DNA of 64,000 bases from Culex pipiens pallens (GCF_016801865.2 NC_068939.1:57920694-57984693); one strand, 5' to 3'; shown: positions 21,690-34,687, numbered from the stretch's first letter. Made by a program: numbers and translations. Notes: a model not told the origin generated them from the letters alone.

Positions 21690-22240
21690 AGTAAATTTCG
21701 GCCTTTCCTATGACCAAAGAAGCCATTTTGTATGATTGGTTCACGCATATAAGTCACAATACAATTTTTTAAGATGCCTATACAAAAAATGGTACGTAAA
21801 TATTCGAAATTTTCTCATCGAATGTATGTCTTCGGCAATGTTGTTGGTATTGATAAGGACTATACAGAATAAAAAACGGTAAACATAAAATGGTACATTT
21901 TCACAAAAAAATATTTCCCAATCTTTCTGTAAGTTTTTTGAAAACTTTTTCTTACTCTTGACTTTTCTATAGTTATAAGTACTAATTTATCGATTGAATT
22001 ATGATGTAAAACACAGCTGAAAGGAACACCAAAACTCTGTTATATACCTAAATGAACTCATTGTAACTTGATTATTCACAAATAAAACCGAATTGAATTG
22101 AATTGAATATTTCCCAATTTTTTTTTTTGTATGTTTTAGAGGACAAAAGCCCACAACTTCTCAGTCATTGAGGAGAATTGTTTTGCCAACGAATCAGAAA
22201 AAAAAACAAATATTTTTTTGAAAAACATGTTTTTTCCGAA
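21690..22240. repeat. decayed FB1 copy
   Basis: It keeps TATGACCAAAGAAGCCATTT, AATGGTACGTAAATATTCG, GTCTTCGGCAATGTTGTTGG and TATGTTTTAGAGGACAAAAG in the order seen in FB1 at 28340-32260, with many substitutions. A short retroposon (21923-22105) is inserted. Confidence 0.55.
21923..22105 (+). mobile_element. 5'-truncated retroposon with (AATTG)n tail
   Basis: A 183-bp insert flanked by the 13-bp duplication AATATTTCCCAAT at 21910-21922 and 22106-22118. It ends CAAATAAAACCGAATTG with further AATTG units. Removing one duplication restores the FB1 sequence. It is a LINE 3' end; the clade is not identified. Confidence 0.7.
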
Positions 22241-22385
22241 AAAAAAATGTGACTGCTCATTTCAATGCAAAATTCAGTGATCCCCGTGCACCGCGTTCAA
22301 CCGCGTTCTCTGTTTTCTGTACTCGATCAAACACCAGCACCGCGTGTGCACGCGTACAAGCAAACCTAAACTCTGCCGTGTACAG

Positions 22386-24510
22386 TAGCCTGTCCCATTT
22401 TGAGGTCATGTCGAGGAATTTCAGGTGCTCACTTCTTAAATGATAGATTATGATGTTAGAAACAATGTTTTCTTAGACAAGAAAAAATAATAAAATACTT
22501 TCTCGCACCCCCTAGTCGATTTACTGAAAAAAGTCACTTTTTTGAACAAATTTTCTAAAATCGCTTGGAATCAATACAAAAACTGTTTCGATCAGGTGTG
22601 TATTATCTTCAAACGATAGGTTTTTGTCCATAGATTAAGATGCACTATCAATATTGGACCAAAATTTAAGTTTTTGGACTCTTCCAGGCGGATTTGTGTC
22701 GAAAAAATCGCATTTTTTCGAAACTTTTTTCAGAAATGTTCATTTAATTTAGGGTAGCCTATTTTTCCCAGTAAAACCAATACATGCAGCTTATAGGAAA
22801 TTTCATGGCGAACATTTTTCCCTCTGAGAAAATCCAATTTCGACACTCCAGAGCCGAGATATTTGAGTTTTAGTGAGGAAAAAAGTGCCAATTTTCAAAA
22901 TTTCTCAGAATTCAGAAGCAAGGCCTACTAATTACACGATGTAGCAAGCATATGTCTCAAAGGTCAGGGTATGCTTTTTTATAGTAATTTTGGCCGCTGA
23001 ATCCGAATCTGAAATCAAATTTCGTGTAAACAGTGATGTTTTGGAGCTACACCCTTTTGGAATGTTATTTGCGTGTTTAAGAGGCAGTTTTTGTAAATAT
23101 TGCTCGGTTTGTTCTAAAGGTCGTATCGAGGTGCTCCGATTTGGATGAAACTTTCAGCGTTTGTTTGTCTATACATGAGATGAACTCATGCCAAATATGA
23201 GCCCTCTAAGACAAAGGGAAGTGGGGTAAAACGGGCATTGAAGATTGAGGTCCAAAATACATAAAAAATCTTAAAATTGCTCGCATTTAAGTAAAACTTC
23301 ATCAATTTCAACTATCTTAGATGCATTTGAATGGTCTTTTGAAGCACTTCAAAATGAGCCATAGACATCCAAGATTGGTTTAACTTTTTCTCATAGCTTT
23401 TGCAAATTACTGTTAAAAATTGTTTTTTTTTTAAACCTCAATATATTTTTGCAACAGCCTCCAACACCCATACTCTTTTAGTTCAAGTTAGGGAATTTCA
23501 TGGACTATAAGCCTACGGTAATAACTTTTTTGGCCAATCGCAGTTTTTCTCATAGTTTTTCGATTTTTCTATAACAAACATTTTACAACGTTAGTTATTG
23601 TTCTGTTGTTTAGTCTCACTTTTGTCATATTCGAAATCCTCGGAAAATTCAAACTCCAATGCCCGTTTTACCCCACTTCCCTTTGTCTTAGAGGGCTCAT
23701 ATTTGGCATGAGTTCATCTCATGTATAGACAAACAAACGCTGAAAGTTTCATCCAAATCGGAGCACCTCGATACGACCTCTAGAACAAACCGAGCAATAT
23801 TTACAAAAACTGCCTCTTAAACACGCAAATAACATTCCAAAAGGGTGTAGCTCCAAAACATCACTGTTTGCACGAAATTTGATTTCAGATTCGGATTCAG
23901 CGGCCAAAATTACTATAAAAAGCATACCCTGACCTTTGAGACATATGCTTGCTACATCGTGTAATTAGTAGGCCTTGCTTCAGAATTCTGAGAAATTTTG
24001 AAAATTGGCACTTTTTTCCTCACTAAAACTCAAATATCTCGGCTCTGGAGTGTTGAAATTGCATTTTCTCAGAGGGAAAAATGTTCGTCATGAAATTTCC
24101 TACAAGCTGCACGTATTGGTTTCACTGGAAAAAATAGGCTACCCTAAATTAAATGAACATTTCTGAAAAAAGTTTCGAAAAAATGCGATTTTTTCGACAC
24201 AAATCCGCCTGGGAGAGTCCAAAAACTTAAATTTTCGTCCAATATTGATAGTGCATCTTAATCTATGGACAAAAACCTATCGTTTGAAGATAATACACAC
24301 CTGATCGAAACAGTTTTTGTATTGATTCCAAGCGATTTTAGAAAATTTGTTCAAAAAAGTGACTTTTTTCAGTAAATCGACTAGGGGGTGCGAGAAAGTA
24401 TTTTATTATTTTTTCTTGTCTCAGAAAACATTGTTCCTAACATCATAATCTATCATTTAAGAAGTGAGCACCTGAAATTCCTCGACATGACCTCAAAATG
24501 GGACAGGCTA
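22386..24510. mobile_element. hAT-like foldback element with 8-bp duplication
   Basis: Perfect target-site duplication GTGTACAG at 22378-22385 and 24511-24518, fitting the hAT pattern nTnnnnAn. Termini TAGCCTGTCCC / GGGACAGGCTA. The whole left arm (22386-23241) is repeated inverted in the right arm (about 23655-24510), with only about two differences in the outer 150 bp. The central spacer is about 410 bp. No transposase coding is visible. Young, given the arm identity. Confidence 0.8.
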
Positions 24511-24549
24511 GTGTACAGTCTGTAAATTAATTATGCAATTGAAAAGTAC

Positions 24550-25010
24550 CTTACATCAATTTTGTTGAATTGCACCGTTTTTTTAGATTTGGATAGTTTT
24601 GCATTGTAAACTGTAGCCAAAAATACTTTTAAAAAACTATAACTAAAGGGAAAACTTTTTGGTACTTTGCTATGGCTTATAAATTGTGCGTTTTTTCTCT
24701 TAAATATATCCAAAAAAAAAAATCAAAATACGAATTTTGGGAATTGATTTTTTGTGTACAAAGGTCAACTTAAGTTCAGCCATTTTTTTTTTATTTACCT
24801 ATTTTTTCTGAATAATCTTCACAATTACCTTCAACTTTGCCGATTACCAAAATCGATTCAAAAATTATTTTAAATCATACAGAATTTCGAATATTTACTT
24901 AAGTACTTTATTTGAATGAACAGCTGCCAAATTGTATTGAGACTTGTATGGATTAAAATAATAGTAAAGTTTGAGACAAATTAGAAAAAAACATACAGAT
25001 AAGATCCAAT
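24550..25010. repeat. decayed FB1-related sequence
   Basis: It contains degraded FB1 words, including TTTACCTATTTTTTCTGAAT, CAACTTTGCCGATTACC, ATTTCGAATATTTACTTAAG and GAACAGCTGCCAAATTGTAT, in FB1 order. Confidence 0.45.
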
Positions 25011-25504
25011 TTCGGTATTCGGGGAGAAGTAGTAGATACGTAGATAGTTTCTTGCTTTATTAAATTATTAAATTGCATGATCAGGTGGATTTTTATACCG
25101 ATTTTGATTTTGTATAATTGGCGGGATTGATTTTTTGAAGATTTTTTGCAGTTTAAAAAATATTCAAACCGCAATAGACATCACTAAAAAGGTTTTATGC
25201 TGAATCGTCGAATGAACAAAATGTTCAAAGTTTATTATGCTTTCATCATTCATTTTTTTTTAAACAACTTTTTTAATTTTTTTTTTCATGGCCTAATTAT
25301 TGACCTCTTCAGTCAGACTTTTTCTCTTTTAGGAACTGCTTGTGTTTGAAAGAATAAAAAAAACTTTAAAATTTTAATTTTTTCGAATATCACCAAGAAT
25401 TGATTAGATTGAAAAATGGATAAACTCACAACATATTTCAGAAGTTTTCAACTTATAGAACTTCTCATTTTTCAAAGAATGAAAAAAAAAACACAATAAT
25501 ACGG

Positions 25505-26601
25505 CAATTCCCCACGAAAACAGCATGATTCGAAAAAAAAGTTTTCCGATCGGGCTCAACATTTTTCTGGGGGTTCCTTGGCCGAAATAATCAGACCTGT
25601 ATTTTTTGTTTGGCCATAAGGGTGACCTACGCCGTGTTAGGGTGGTCTAAAAAATGGCAATTTTCGTCAATTTTCGCTAAAACAGCTTTAAAAAAAAATC
25701 ATAGCTCCGCGCCATTTCATCCGGTTTTAGCTGTCTTAGGCGCAAAAGAAAGGTGATTAGTTTGGCTATTTGTGAAAATAGTAAGAACTTTCAAAAATAT
25801 AGCTTAACATTTGAAAAGGTCGTATGAAAACATAAAATGCTGTTTTGAAGGTCTCGGGCCCAAAGAGCCTTTATCTGAAAATATTTATATCAGATTTCTC
25901 GGAAAGTTTTACATGACAAATCAAAAAATGGTGAAGTTATGTTTTCAATACTCTGAGATACGATTTTTTGAAAATAAAACGGGGTTTTTGGACGCACCAC
26001 GCGCAAAAATGGGAAAATGACGAAAACGGGAAAAAATCGACTTTTTTCACCAAAACTGCGATAACTTTAAAATGTCCGCGATGACCTATACATGTTAGGG
26101 TACCAAAACTTTCGTATTTCAATTTGGTTTTTGGAAAATTTTTGGTGCGTCGAAAAATCCAGTTTTTCTTTTCAAAGAATCGTATCTCAGAGTATTGAAA
26201 ACATAATTAAATTTTCACCATTTTGTGATATGTCATGTAAAACTTTTCGTGAAATCTGATAAAAATATTTTCAGACATAGGCTCTTTGGTCCCGAGACCT
26301 TCAAAACTGTATTTTAAGTTTTCATACGACCTTTTCAAATGAGCTAGATTTTTTGAACTTCTTACTAAGACAGCTAAAATCTGATGAAATGGCGCGGAAA
26401 TATGATTTATGAAAAAAGTGTTTTTGCGAAAATCGACGAAAATTGCCATTTTTCGAACCACCCTAACACGGCGTAGGTCAACCTGATAGCCAAACAAAAA
26501 AAAATACAGGTCTAATTATTTCGGCCAAGGAACCCCCAGAAAAATGTTCAGCCCGACCGGAGAACTTTTTTTTCGAATCATGCTGTTTTCGTGGGGAATT
26601 G
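25505..26601. mobile_element. inverted-repeat element FB3, copy 2
   Basis: Terminal CAATTCCCCACGAAAACAGC is mirrored by GCTGTTTTCGTGGGGAATTG. Long arms (25505-25995 and 26150-26601) share GCATGATTCGAAAAAAAAGT, CTACGCCGTGTTAGGGTGGT and AGACCTTCAAAACTG-type words. The central spacer includes GACCTATACATGTTAGGG. Non-coding. No clear duplication flanks it. Confidence 0.65.
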
Positions 26602-27080
26602 GAAAATATTCGAATAAGCAAAAATAGTTTGCATTCAAAAAATGTAAAAAAACTCGCCAATTTTTTTCCTGACTTTTTTTTCAAATTTATGTTTAAAAGA
26701 ACGGAATAATTAATACAAAAATACGATACTCAACAATGTTTTTTCAAAGATTGTAAATAACAATGGAAAAATACAAAATATTCTAGAAATCGAAGAATGG
26801 TTAGTTTTTTTTATTTTCAAGAGTGTAAAAACTTAAGCAAATTAGATTTGCTCATGATAAAATTATTGAAAAAGCTTATATCATCACCATTACCAGCATC
26901 AAGAATAAGTTAATTATAAAGAATGGAAAATCTATCAAAAATTGTTTAGAGGTCTATCTAGTTCTTTTAGAGTTTTTTTTTCATATTTGAATGAAAGAGA
27001 AAACCCACAATATTATTACTTCATTTTGTTCGAAGAAATGAGAAAAAACCCTCAATAAAAGTATTGATCCTTGCATTGTA

Positions 27081-27336
27081 ACTTGGATTTGGTCCGCACT
27101 TTTCTCTCGCACTTTTGACAACAAAATTTCCAAAAACTAGGCAACCAGCAGTTGTTTATTTACATTTCCAGTCGCAGTTTTCACCAAACTGGACATTCGC
27201 ACTTTAAAATTGCGGTTGACAGGTGAGCAACATCGGCTCACTTTGATCATTTTTTGAGAAAATTAAAATTTCTCATGCCAGTTTGGCAAGTCGCAATAGT
27301 GCGATCGATAGCAATAATTTAGTGCGAAGTCCAAGT
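27081..27336. mobile_element. MITE with ACTTGGA ends and TA flanks
   Basis: ACTTGGATTTGGTCCGCAC at the left pairs with GTGCGAAGTCCAAGT at the right. TA lies on both sides (27079-27080, 27337-27338), as expected of Tc1/mariner-type MITEs. Internal TCGCACTTT / AAGTGCGA words recur. Non-coding. Confidence 0.55.
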
Positions 27337-28437
27337 TAGTGAGAATTGCGCAATAGGTCATTAATGCTTTTTTGTTTGAAAGAAATGATAGTATCGAGAA
27401 ATACGGATTTGTCTGTAAAAAAAAAAATTTTTTACAAAACATATTTTTTCATCTCTTGTTTGAATGCATGAATTCATTGTTAGAAAATTAACAAAAAATA
27501 TTTCAGAATATTGTGTAACTTTTTCCACAATAGACCTTTTGTCCATTCGACCTTTTGTCGCACATCCATCAGAACAGTAGTCATGCGTTCATTACCATAA
27601 AAATATTTTAGTTTTAACGAAAAAATATTGTTATGCGGAAAAAACTAAATTTTGTGTTTCTGGGCATTGATTTTTTTGTATTGTTGTAATCGAATACAAA
27701 CATTTTTTGAATTTCGATGCCGGTATGCTCTTTTGAACTTAGCCTGCTGAGATTCCTATCTAGATAGAACAAGAGATCACACGGGCATCGATTTGTTAAT
27801 TCACGCAAGAAAAAGTGGTTTAGGTAGCTGATTGTACTTCAAATTTGAATTAAAATTATTGTTTGCATTCAGATTTTAAAATTGAAATAATTATTTTTAA
27901 AATATTTTCTGCTTTTTCCTTCCAATAGCATGACTTGTCAAAACAATATATCATGAAAAAATACAACTTGTTTATCAAACGAAGCTATCTTTGAACTTGT
28001 TATAAGTCGCATTTTAAATTTCTCAATCAAGCTATTCCTAAATAAAATTAATTTAAATTCAGAATTGATAAACTTTGAGCTGAAATTCGTTTTTAAAAAT
28101 TATAATATATTTTTCAAAAAAGGCATTGCAACCGTTTTTTTCCTTAAATCAAAAATAAATTTTGAATGATTTGTTTAGGAACACATCAAATTAATTCTGA
28201 AAAGCAACGAAACTTGAATTCTCAGTTGATTCTTATCTTTGCTTTATGATGTCAACAAGATGTCATATATGAGCAATTCTCTACAAAACCGGCCGATTTC
28301 GACCATTTTTATTTTTTGTATTTTTTTATTTGGCTCAAACTTTGTGGGGGCCTTCCCTATGACCAAAGAAGCCATTTTGCATCATTAGTTTGTCCATATA
28401 AATTTCCATACAAATTTGGCAGCTGTTCATACAAAAA

Positions 28438-31400
28438 CTAACTTAATCCACCTATGTGGTTGGAGCCTTCCTCACAACAATGGCTGTACACAAGTTTCAT
28501 CTATTTTTTAGATCCGGCTTCCAAAAAGTACATCGATATCACTTAAGTGGCCATATCTCGAGACAGGGTTGTCAGATCTTCAATGTTTTGGGCTCGTTGG
28601 AAAGGTTTTTGACATAGGACTATGTCTCTACTAACTATATTGGGGGGCCAGTTCAGAAATTCGATCCAAAGCGTCACTTTTAAGCGTTAAAAAAGGGGAC
28701 ATTTTGAACGCTTATATCTTTTTTCCCTGTGAGTCAATCCAGACGGTTGGACCACCAATCGAAAGAGGAAGACTTCAGCTTTCGTATAACTACATAGATA
28801 GTTTGACTAAACATAGTTAAAGCGCTTAAAACATGCTATCAAAATGAGTCATTTTTCAGTTCAAATCGGGCAGATGACCAATCAGAGCGAGCGTATGCAT
28901 TCGAGACCGCGCCCCTTTTGTGCCGTTCTCCGGATGTGCCGCTATATAAGCAGAAAATTTCGTAAAAGCAAGTCACTTTGGAACGAGCACTCGAACTGTG
29001 CACGTCGGGCCGGCGCGGAGCAGCAGCAGCAGCAGCGGCCTATAGAAGAAGAGAACCAGCAACCAGATGGAAGAACCACCAGCAGCAGAAGGAGGAAATT
29101 CGAGCGAAGCGGACCGCGTTGAAGTCACTATGATGCGGCGGTTCTCATGAAAAATGTCGAATTGGTGGTGGAAAAAACCTGGAGTGACCGCTGCCCTCGA
29201 AGTAGGTTCCCCCGGGGCCTGGGGGACATTTACAGAACCATACGAGTTGTGGCAATATGGGTATCAAAATTCATGGTTTTTGATACTGAACATAATAATG
29301 GCCATTTCGACAGTAGTGGCCACAACCTGGAGTTGCCGGTGCCCTCATGGAAGGTTCACCTTGGGAGAACATTTATGACAATTTTGCCGACAAATCTATG
29401 AAACAAAATAAAATAATCTTATTCCAGATTTAACTAGCAATCCAACAACACATTCAAATTGTTTGGTCCTATGTCTTTCGGTTATGTCTCTGACATACCA
29501 TCTTGAACTTTTTGATAACCTAACCAACTATGGGTCGAATGATGGATCCGGACATAGTTTACATACATTTAAGTGAGATCCGGCTTCAAAAAAGTACATC
29601 AATATCACTTAAGTGGCCATATCTCGAGACAGGGTTGCCAGATATTCAATGTTTTCCACTCGTTGGAAAGGTCTTTTGAAAACCTAACTAACGTCGGGTC
29701 GGATAGTGGAGCCGGACATAGTTTACATACATTTAAGTGAGATCCGGCTACAAAAAAAGTACATCAATATCACTTAAGGGGCCATATCTCGAGACAGGGT
29801 TGCCAGATCTTCAATGTTTTGCACTCGTTGGAAAGGTCTTTTGATAACCTAACCAACAATGGGTCGGATGGTGGATCCGGACATAGTTTACATACATTTA
29901 AGTGAGATCCGGCTTTAAAAAAGTACATCAATATCACTTAAGTGGCCATATCTCGAGACAATGTTTTTGCACTCGTTAGAAAGGTTTTGCACTCGTTAGA
30001 AAGGTCTTTTGATAACCTAACCAACAATGGGTCGGATGGTGGACCCGGACATAGTTTACATACATTTAAGTGAGATCCGGCTTCAAAAAAGTACATCAAT
30101 ATCACCATATCTCGAGACAGGGTTGCCAGATCTTCAATGTTTTGCACTCGTTAGAAAGGTCTTTTGATAACCTAACCAACAATGGGTCGGATGGTGGACT
30201 CGGACATAGTTTACATACATTTAAGTGAGATCCGGCTTCAAAAAAGTACATCAATATCACCATATCTCGAGACAGGGTTGCCAGATCTTCAATGTTTTGC
30301 ACTTGTTGGAAAGGTCTTTTAATAACCTAACCAACGTTGGGTCGGATAGTGGAGCCGGACATAGTTTACATACATTTAAGTGAGATCAGGCTACAAAAAA
30401 AGTACATCAATATCACTTAAGGGGCCATATCTCGAAACAGGGTTGCCAGATCTTCGATGTTTTGCACTCGTTGGAAAGGTCTTTTGATAACCTAACCAAC
30501 AATGGGTCGGATGGTGGATCCGGACATAGTTTACATACATTTAAGTGAGATCCGGCTTTAAAAAAGTACATCAATATCACTTAAGTGGCCATATCTCGAG
30601 ACAGGGTTGCCAGATCTTCAATGTTTTGCACTCGTTAGAAAGGTCTTTTGATAACCTAACCAACAATAGGTCGGATGATGGACCCAGACATAGTTTACAT
30701 ACATTTAAGTGAGATCCGGCTTCAAAAAAGTACATCAATATCACTTAAGTGGCCATATCTCGAGACAGGGTTGCCAGATCTTCAATGTTTTGGACTCGTT
30801 GGAAAGGTCTTTTGATAACCTAACCAACGTCGGGTCGAATAGTGGAGCCGGACATAGTTTACATACATTTAAGTGAGATCCGGCTTCAAAAAAGTACATC
30901 AATATCACTTAAGGGGCCATATCTCGAAACAGGGTTGCCAGATCTTCGATGTTTTGCACTCGTTGGAAAGGTCTTTTGATAACCTAACCAACAATAGGTC
31001 GGATGATGGACCCAGACATAGTTTACATACATTTAAGTGAGATCCGGCTTCAAAAAAGTACATCAATATCACTTAAGTGGCCATATCTCGAGACAGGGTT
31101 GCCAGATCTTCAATGTTTTGGACTCGTTGGAAAGGTCTTTTGATAACCTAACCAACGTCGGGTCGGATAGTGGAGCCGGACATAGTTTACATACATTTAA
31201 GTGAGATCCGGCTTCAAAAAAGTACATCACTGTCACTTAAGTGGCCATATCTCGAGACAGGGTTGCCAGATCTTCAATATTTTGGACTCATTGAAAAGGT
31301 TTTTTGATAACCTAACCAACAATGGGTCGGATGGTGGATCCGGACATAGTTTACATACATTTAAGTGAGATCCGGCTTTAAAAAAGTACATCAATATCAC

Positions 31401-32030
31401 TTAAGAGGCCATATCTCGAGACAGGGTTGCCAGATCTTCAATGTTTTAGACTCGTTGGAAAGGTCTTTTGACAATCTAACCAACGATGGGTCGGATGATG
31501 GACCCGGACATAGTTTACATACATTTAAGTGAGATCCGGCTTCAAAAAAGTATATCAATATCACTTAAGTGGCCATATCTCGAGACAGGGTTGCCAGATC
31601 TTCAATGTTTTGGACTCGTTGGAAAGGTATTTTGATAACCTAACCAACGATGGGTCGGATAATGGACCCGGACATAGTTTACATACATTTAAGTGAGATC
31701 CAAATATATGTGAAAACACATTTTTATACATAACTTTTGAACTACTTATCGAAACTTCAATCTGTATAAAACTCGATCTATGGGACCCTAAACCAAGTCG
31801 AATGCAACAATTTCGGTTCAAATCGGTTCAGCCAGTGCCGAGAAACATGAGCTAGTTTGTTGGTCACATACATACATACACACACACATACACACACACA
31901 TACACACAGACATTTGTTCAGTTTTCGATTCTGAGTCGATATGTATACATGAAGGTGGGTCTACGACGTTTTTATACGAAGTTCATTTTTAGAGCAGGAT
32001 TATAGCCTTACCTCAGTGAGGAAGGCAAAA
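28438..32030. mobile_element. CCTTCCTCAC element with about 13 tandem 164-bp units
   Basis: The left end is CTAACTTAATCCACC with GCCTTCCTCAC. The right end is CCTCAGTGAGGAAGGCAAAA. The FB1 right arm shows the empty site as CATACAAAAATGGTACG, so insertion was at the end of an A-run. The tandem array runs about 29576-31700, then a short (CACACACATA)n and the conserved CAGACATTTGTTCAG tail. A separate insert (28611-29508) lies in the first unit. Confidence 0.7.
28611..29508 (+). mobile_element. insertion with TATA box and polyadenylation signal, possible solo LTR
   Basis: It splits the first 164-bp unit, with TTTTT on both sides (28606-28610, 29509-29513). It starts GACATAGGACTATGTCTC and ends near TATGTCTCTGACATACC, with GTCCTATGTC just inside. 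The interior is GC-richer. It has GCCGCTATATAAGC (TATA-like, 28939-28952), a following GCAAGTCACTTTGG start-site-like word, a CAGCAG run, and AATAAAATAATC near the end. Layout resembles U3-R-U5, but canonical TG...CA ends are not clear. Family unknown. Confidence 0.4.
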
Positions 32031-34687
32031 TGGTACGTAAATATTCGAAAATCTGTAACTTTTGAAGGAATTTTTTGATCATTTTGGTGTCTTCGGCAAA
32101 GTTGTAGGTATTGTTAAGGACTATTCAGAAAAAAATAGGTACACGGAAAAAAAAATTTCCCGATTTTTTTATTAACTTTTTTTTCACAAAAACTCAAATT
32201 CCCAAAATACGTATTTTTTGATTTTCGAGATTTTTTTATATGTTTTAGGGGACAAAAATCCGCAACTTCTGAGCTATAGAGAAACATGGTCAAAAAATCT
32301 GCCGCCGAGTTATGATTTTTTGAAAATCTGGTGATTTTTGGAAAAAATCGAAATTTCATACATAAAATTTTTTTGACCTCATTTTTTTATGCAAAATTAA
32401 ATTTTCAATCGACAATTAATTTACAGATTTTTTGATAAAGGGCCCCGTTTTCAAGATATAGCCACCAAAAGTTTGATTTCAGCGAAATATTTGCAGTTTT
32501 TCGATTTTTAAAAATAGTGACCATGAGTGACCATTTCTAAAAATATTTTTTTTGAAAAGTTCAGAAAATTTGCTATAAAATTGTCTAAGAGACATTCAAG
32601 ATTGGACCTCTGGTTGTTGAGATACAGCGGCTTAAAGAAAAAGAAACACGAAAATTGAAGTTTTCTAAGTCTCACCCAAACAGCCCACGATTTTCTAATG
32701 ACGATATCTCAGCAATTAATGGTTCAATTTTCAATGTTAATACATGAAACATTCGTGAAATTTTCCGATCTTTTCGAAAAAAATATTAAAAAAAAATTAA
32801 ATCAAGACTAACATTTTGAAAGGGCCAAACATTAAATATTACGCCCATTTAAAATGCTAGTCTTGATTTAAAAATTTTCAAAATATTTTTTCGAATAGAT
32901 CGGAAAATTTCACGAATGTTTCATGTATTAACATTGAAAATTGAACCATTAATTGCTGAGATATCGTCATTAGAAAATCGTGGGCTGTTTGGGTGAGACT
33001 TAGAAAACTTCAATTTTCGTGTTTCTTTTTCTTTAAGCCGCTGTATCTCAACAACCAGAGGTCCAATCTTGAATGTCTCTTAGACAATTTTATAGCAAAA
33101 TTTCTGAACTTTTCAAAAAAAATATTTTTAGAAATGGTCACTCATGGTCACTATTTTTAAAAATCGAAAAACTGCAAATATTTCGCTGAAATCAAACTTT
33201 TGGTGGCTATATCTTGAAAACGGGGCCCTTTATCAAAAAATCTGTAAATTAATTTTCGATTGCAAATTTAATTTTGCATAAAAAAATGAGGTCAAAAAAA
33301 TTTTATGTATGAAATTTCGATTTTTTCCAAAAATCACCAGTTTTTCAAAAAATCATAACTCGGCGGCAGATTTTTTGACCATGTTTCTCTATAGCTCAAA
33401 AGTTGCGGATTTTTGTCCCCTAAAACATATCAAAAAATCTCGAAAATCAAAAAATACGTATTTTGGGAATTTGAGTTTTTGTGAAAAAAAAGTTAATAAA
33501 AAAATCGGGAATTTTTTTTCCGTGTACCTATTTTTTTCTGAATAGTCCTTAACAATACCTACAACTTTGCCGAAGACACCAAAATGATCAAAAAATTCCT
33601 TCAAAAGTTACAGATTTTCGAATATTTACGTACCATTTTTGTATGAACAGCTGCCAAATTTGTATGGAAATTTATATGAACAAACTAATGATGCAAAATG
33701 GCTTCTTTGGTCATAGGGAAGGCCCCCACAAAGTTTGAGCCAAATCAAAAAATACAAATAAAATCCATTTCCGGTTTTGGTAGAGAATTGCTCATATAAA
33801 TGTTAGAATCAAATCACCTTTTTTGAAGAGTGGTGATTTTTTTGGATAGGACCACCCTAATCACCAAACGAAAAAATACGTGTCAAATTCTGTTGAACAA
33901 GGAACTCCCATGCCAAATTAAAGCCAAATCGGAACACTTTTGATCTGGATTCTTCTGGTTTGAGTGGAATAGCTGAATATTGAATAGGATTAATTTTCAC
34001 TAATGCTTGCAGCAGAACATTTTGTTCAGTTCAATTTTTGTTTCTTGTTTGTGATTTGTTGGATATCTTTTAAATGTTTTGAATCTTGTTGGCTTACTTG
34101 ATGAAATTCTAGACGTGAGTGTTTGCATTGGTATTACATTGTTTCATGGTAATAAATCTTTCAAACATTTTATTTTCCAGAAATTTTTTTAAGGATACAA
34201 TTGCATGCTACGTAGAAAACTAGATGGTCATTTTCAGGTTGGATAACCAATTACATTTTTTAATAAAGTTGTTTCACATTTTTTAGGAATTCAGTTCATC
34301 ACAAACAAATCTCTTATCTCCTTTTTTCAATTCCAACAGCACTGTCGTTCAATACGAACCTCTGTTTTTTAAGGAGCGTTTTTCTCAACCCGGTTTTTAT
34401 CGTGTCTGAGCCGAATTTCACTCCATTTGTCCGCTTTTTGTCATTACTTCACCCAACCACATTCCGTTGTGTAACTTTCTTCTTTCTCACGTGAATCTGT
34501 TTCGATTGCTAATAAAAAAATAAGAAAAATAACAAATGCTTTCACCACAATCGCTTTCCACCATTCCACCGCTGAAAAAGAAAAAAAAACAAACCAAAAT
34601 CGCTTTTTCTTCCTGATAAGCTAATGCCATTCCAATTTCCACCATCTTTTTCTTCTTCTTCTTCTTTTTTTCCGCCCTCACCTCAAG

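Larger units (their letters stand above)
28270..33794. mobile_element. inverted-repeat element FB1, full copy with nested insertions
   Basis: Termini TGAGCAATTCTCTAC / GTAGAGAATTGCTCA, flanked by TATA (28266-28269, 33795-33798; 2 or 4 bp duplication). Arms of about 850-950 bp meet near 32830 (GACTAACATTTTGAAAGGGC ... AAAATGCTAGTCTTGATTT). Landmarks GGGGGCCTTCCCTATGACC and ACAACTTTGCCGAAGACACC occur in both arms. The CCTTCCTCAC element at 28438-32030 is inserted in the left arm. Without it FB1 is about 1.93 kb. Non-coding. Confidence 0.75.
20836..34687 (+). other. Shal intron of about 13.9 kb
   Basis: It runs from donor GTTAGC at 20836 to acceptor CAAG at 34687, and is filled mostly by inverted-repeat transposons (22386-24510, 25505-26601, 28270-33794) and by decayed copies of the same families (21690-22240, 24550-25010). 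The proximal part 20836-21680 and the distal part 33800-34687 look single-copy. 27340-28265 is AT-rich with nothing recognised. Confidence 0.85.

Noticed and set aside
28844..29122. 92-codon plus frame with a poly-Gln run
   Set aside because: Lies in a repeat-borne insertion, with a simple CAG run and no recognisable domain.
29576..31700. CRISPR-like regular repeats
   Set aside because: Whole 164-bp units repeat with no unique spacers, in a eukaryotic transposon.
29938..31821. Minus-strand frames containing NIEDLATLSRDM and LVRLSKDLSNEC repeats
   Set aside because: They arise from the 164-bp tandem unit; the period is not a multiple of three and the same peptide appears only where the unit does.
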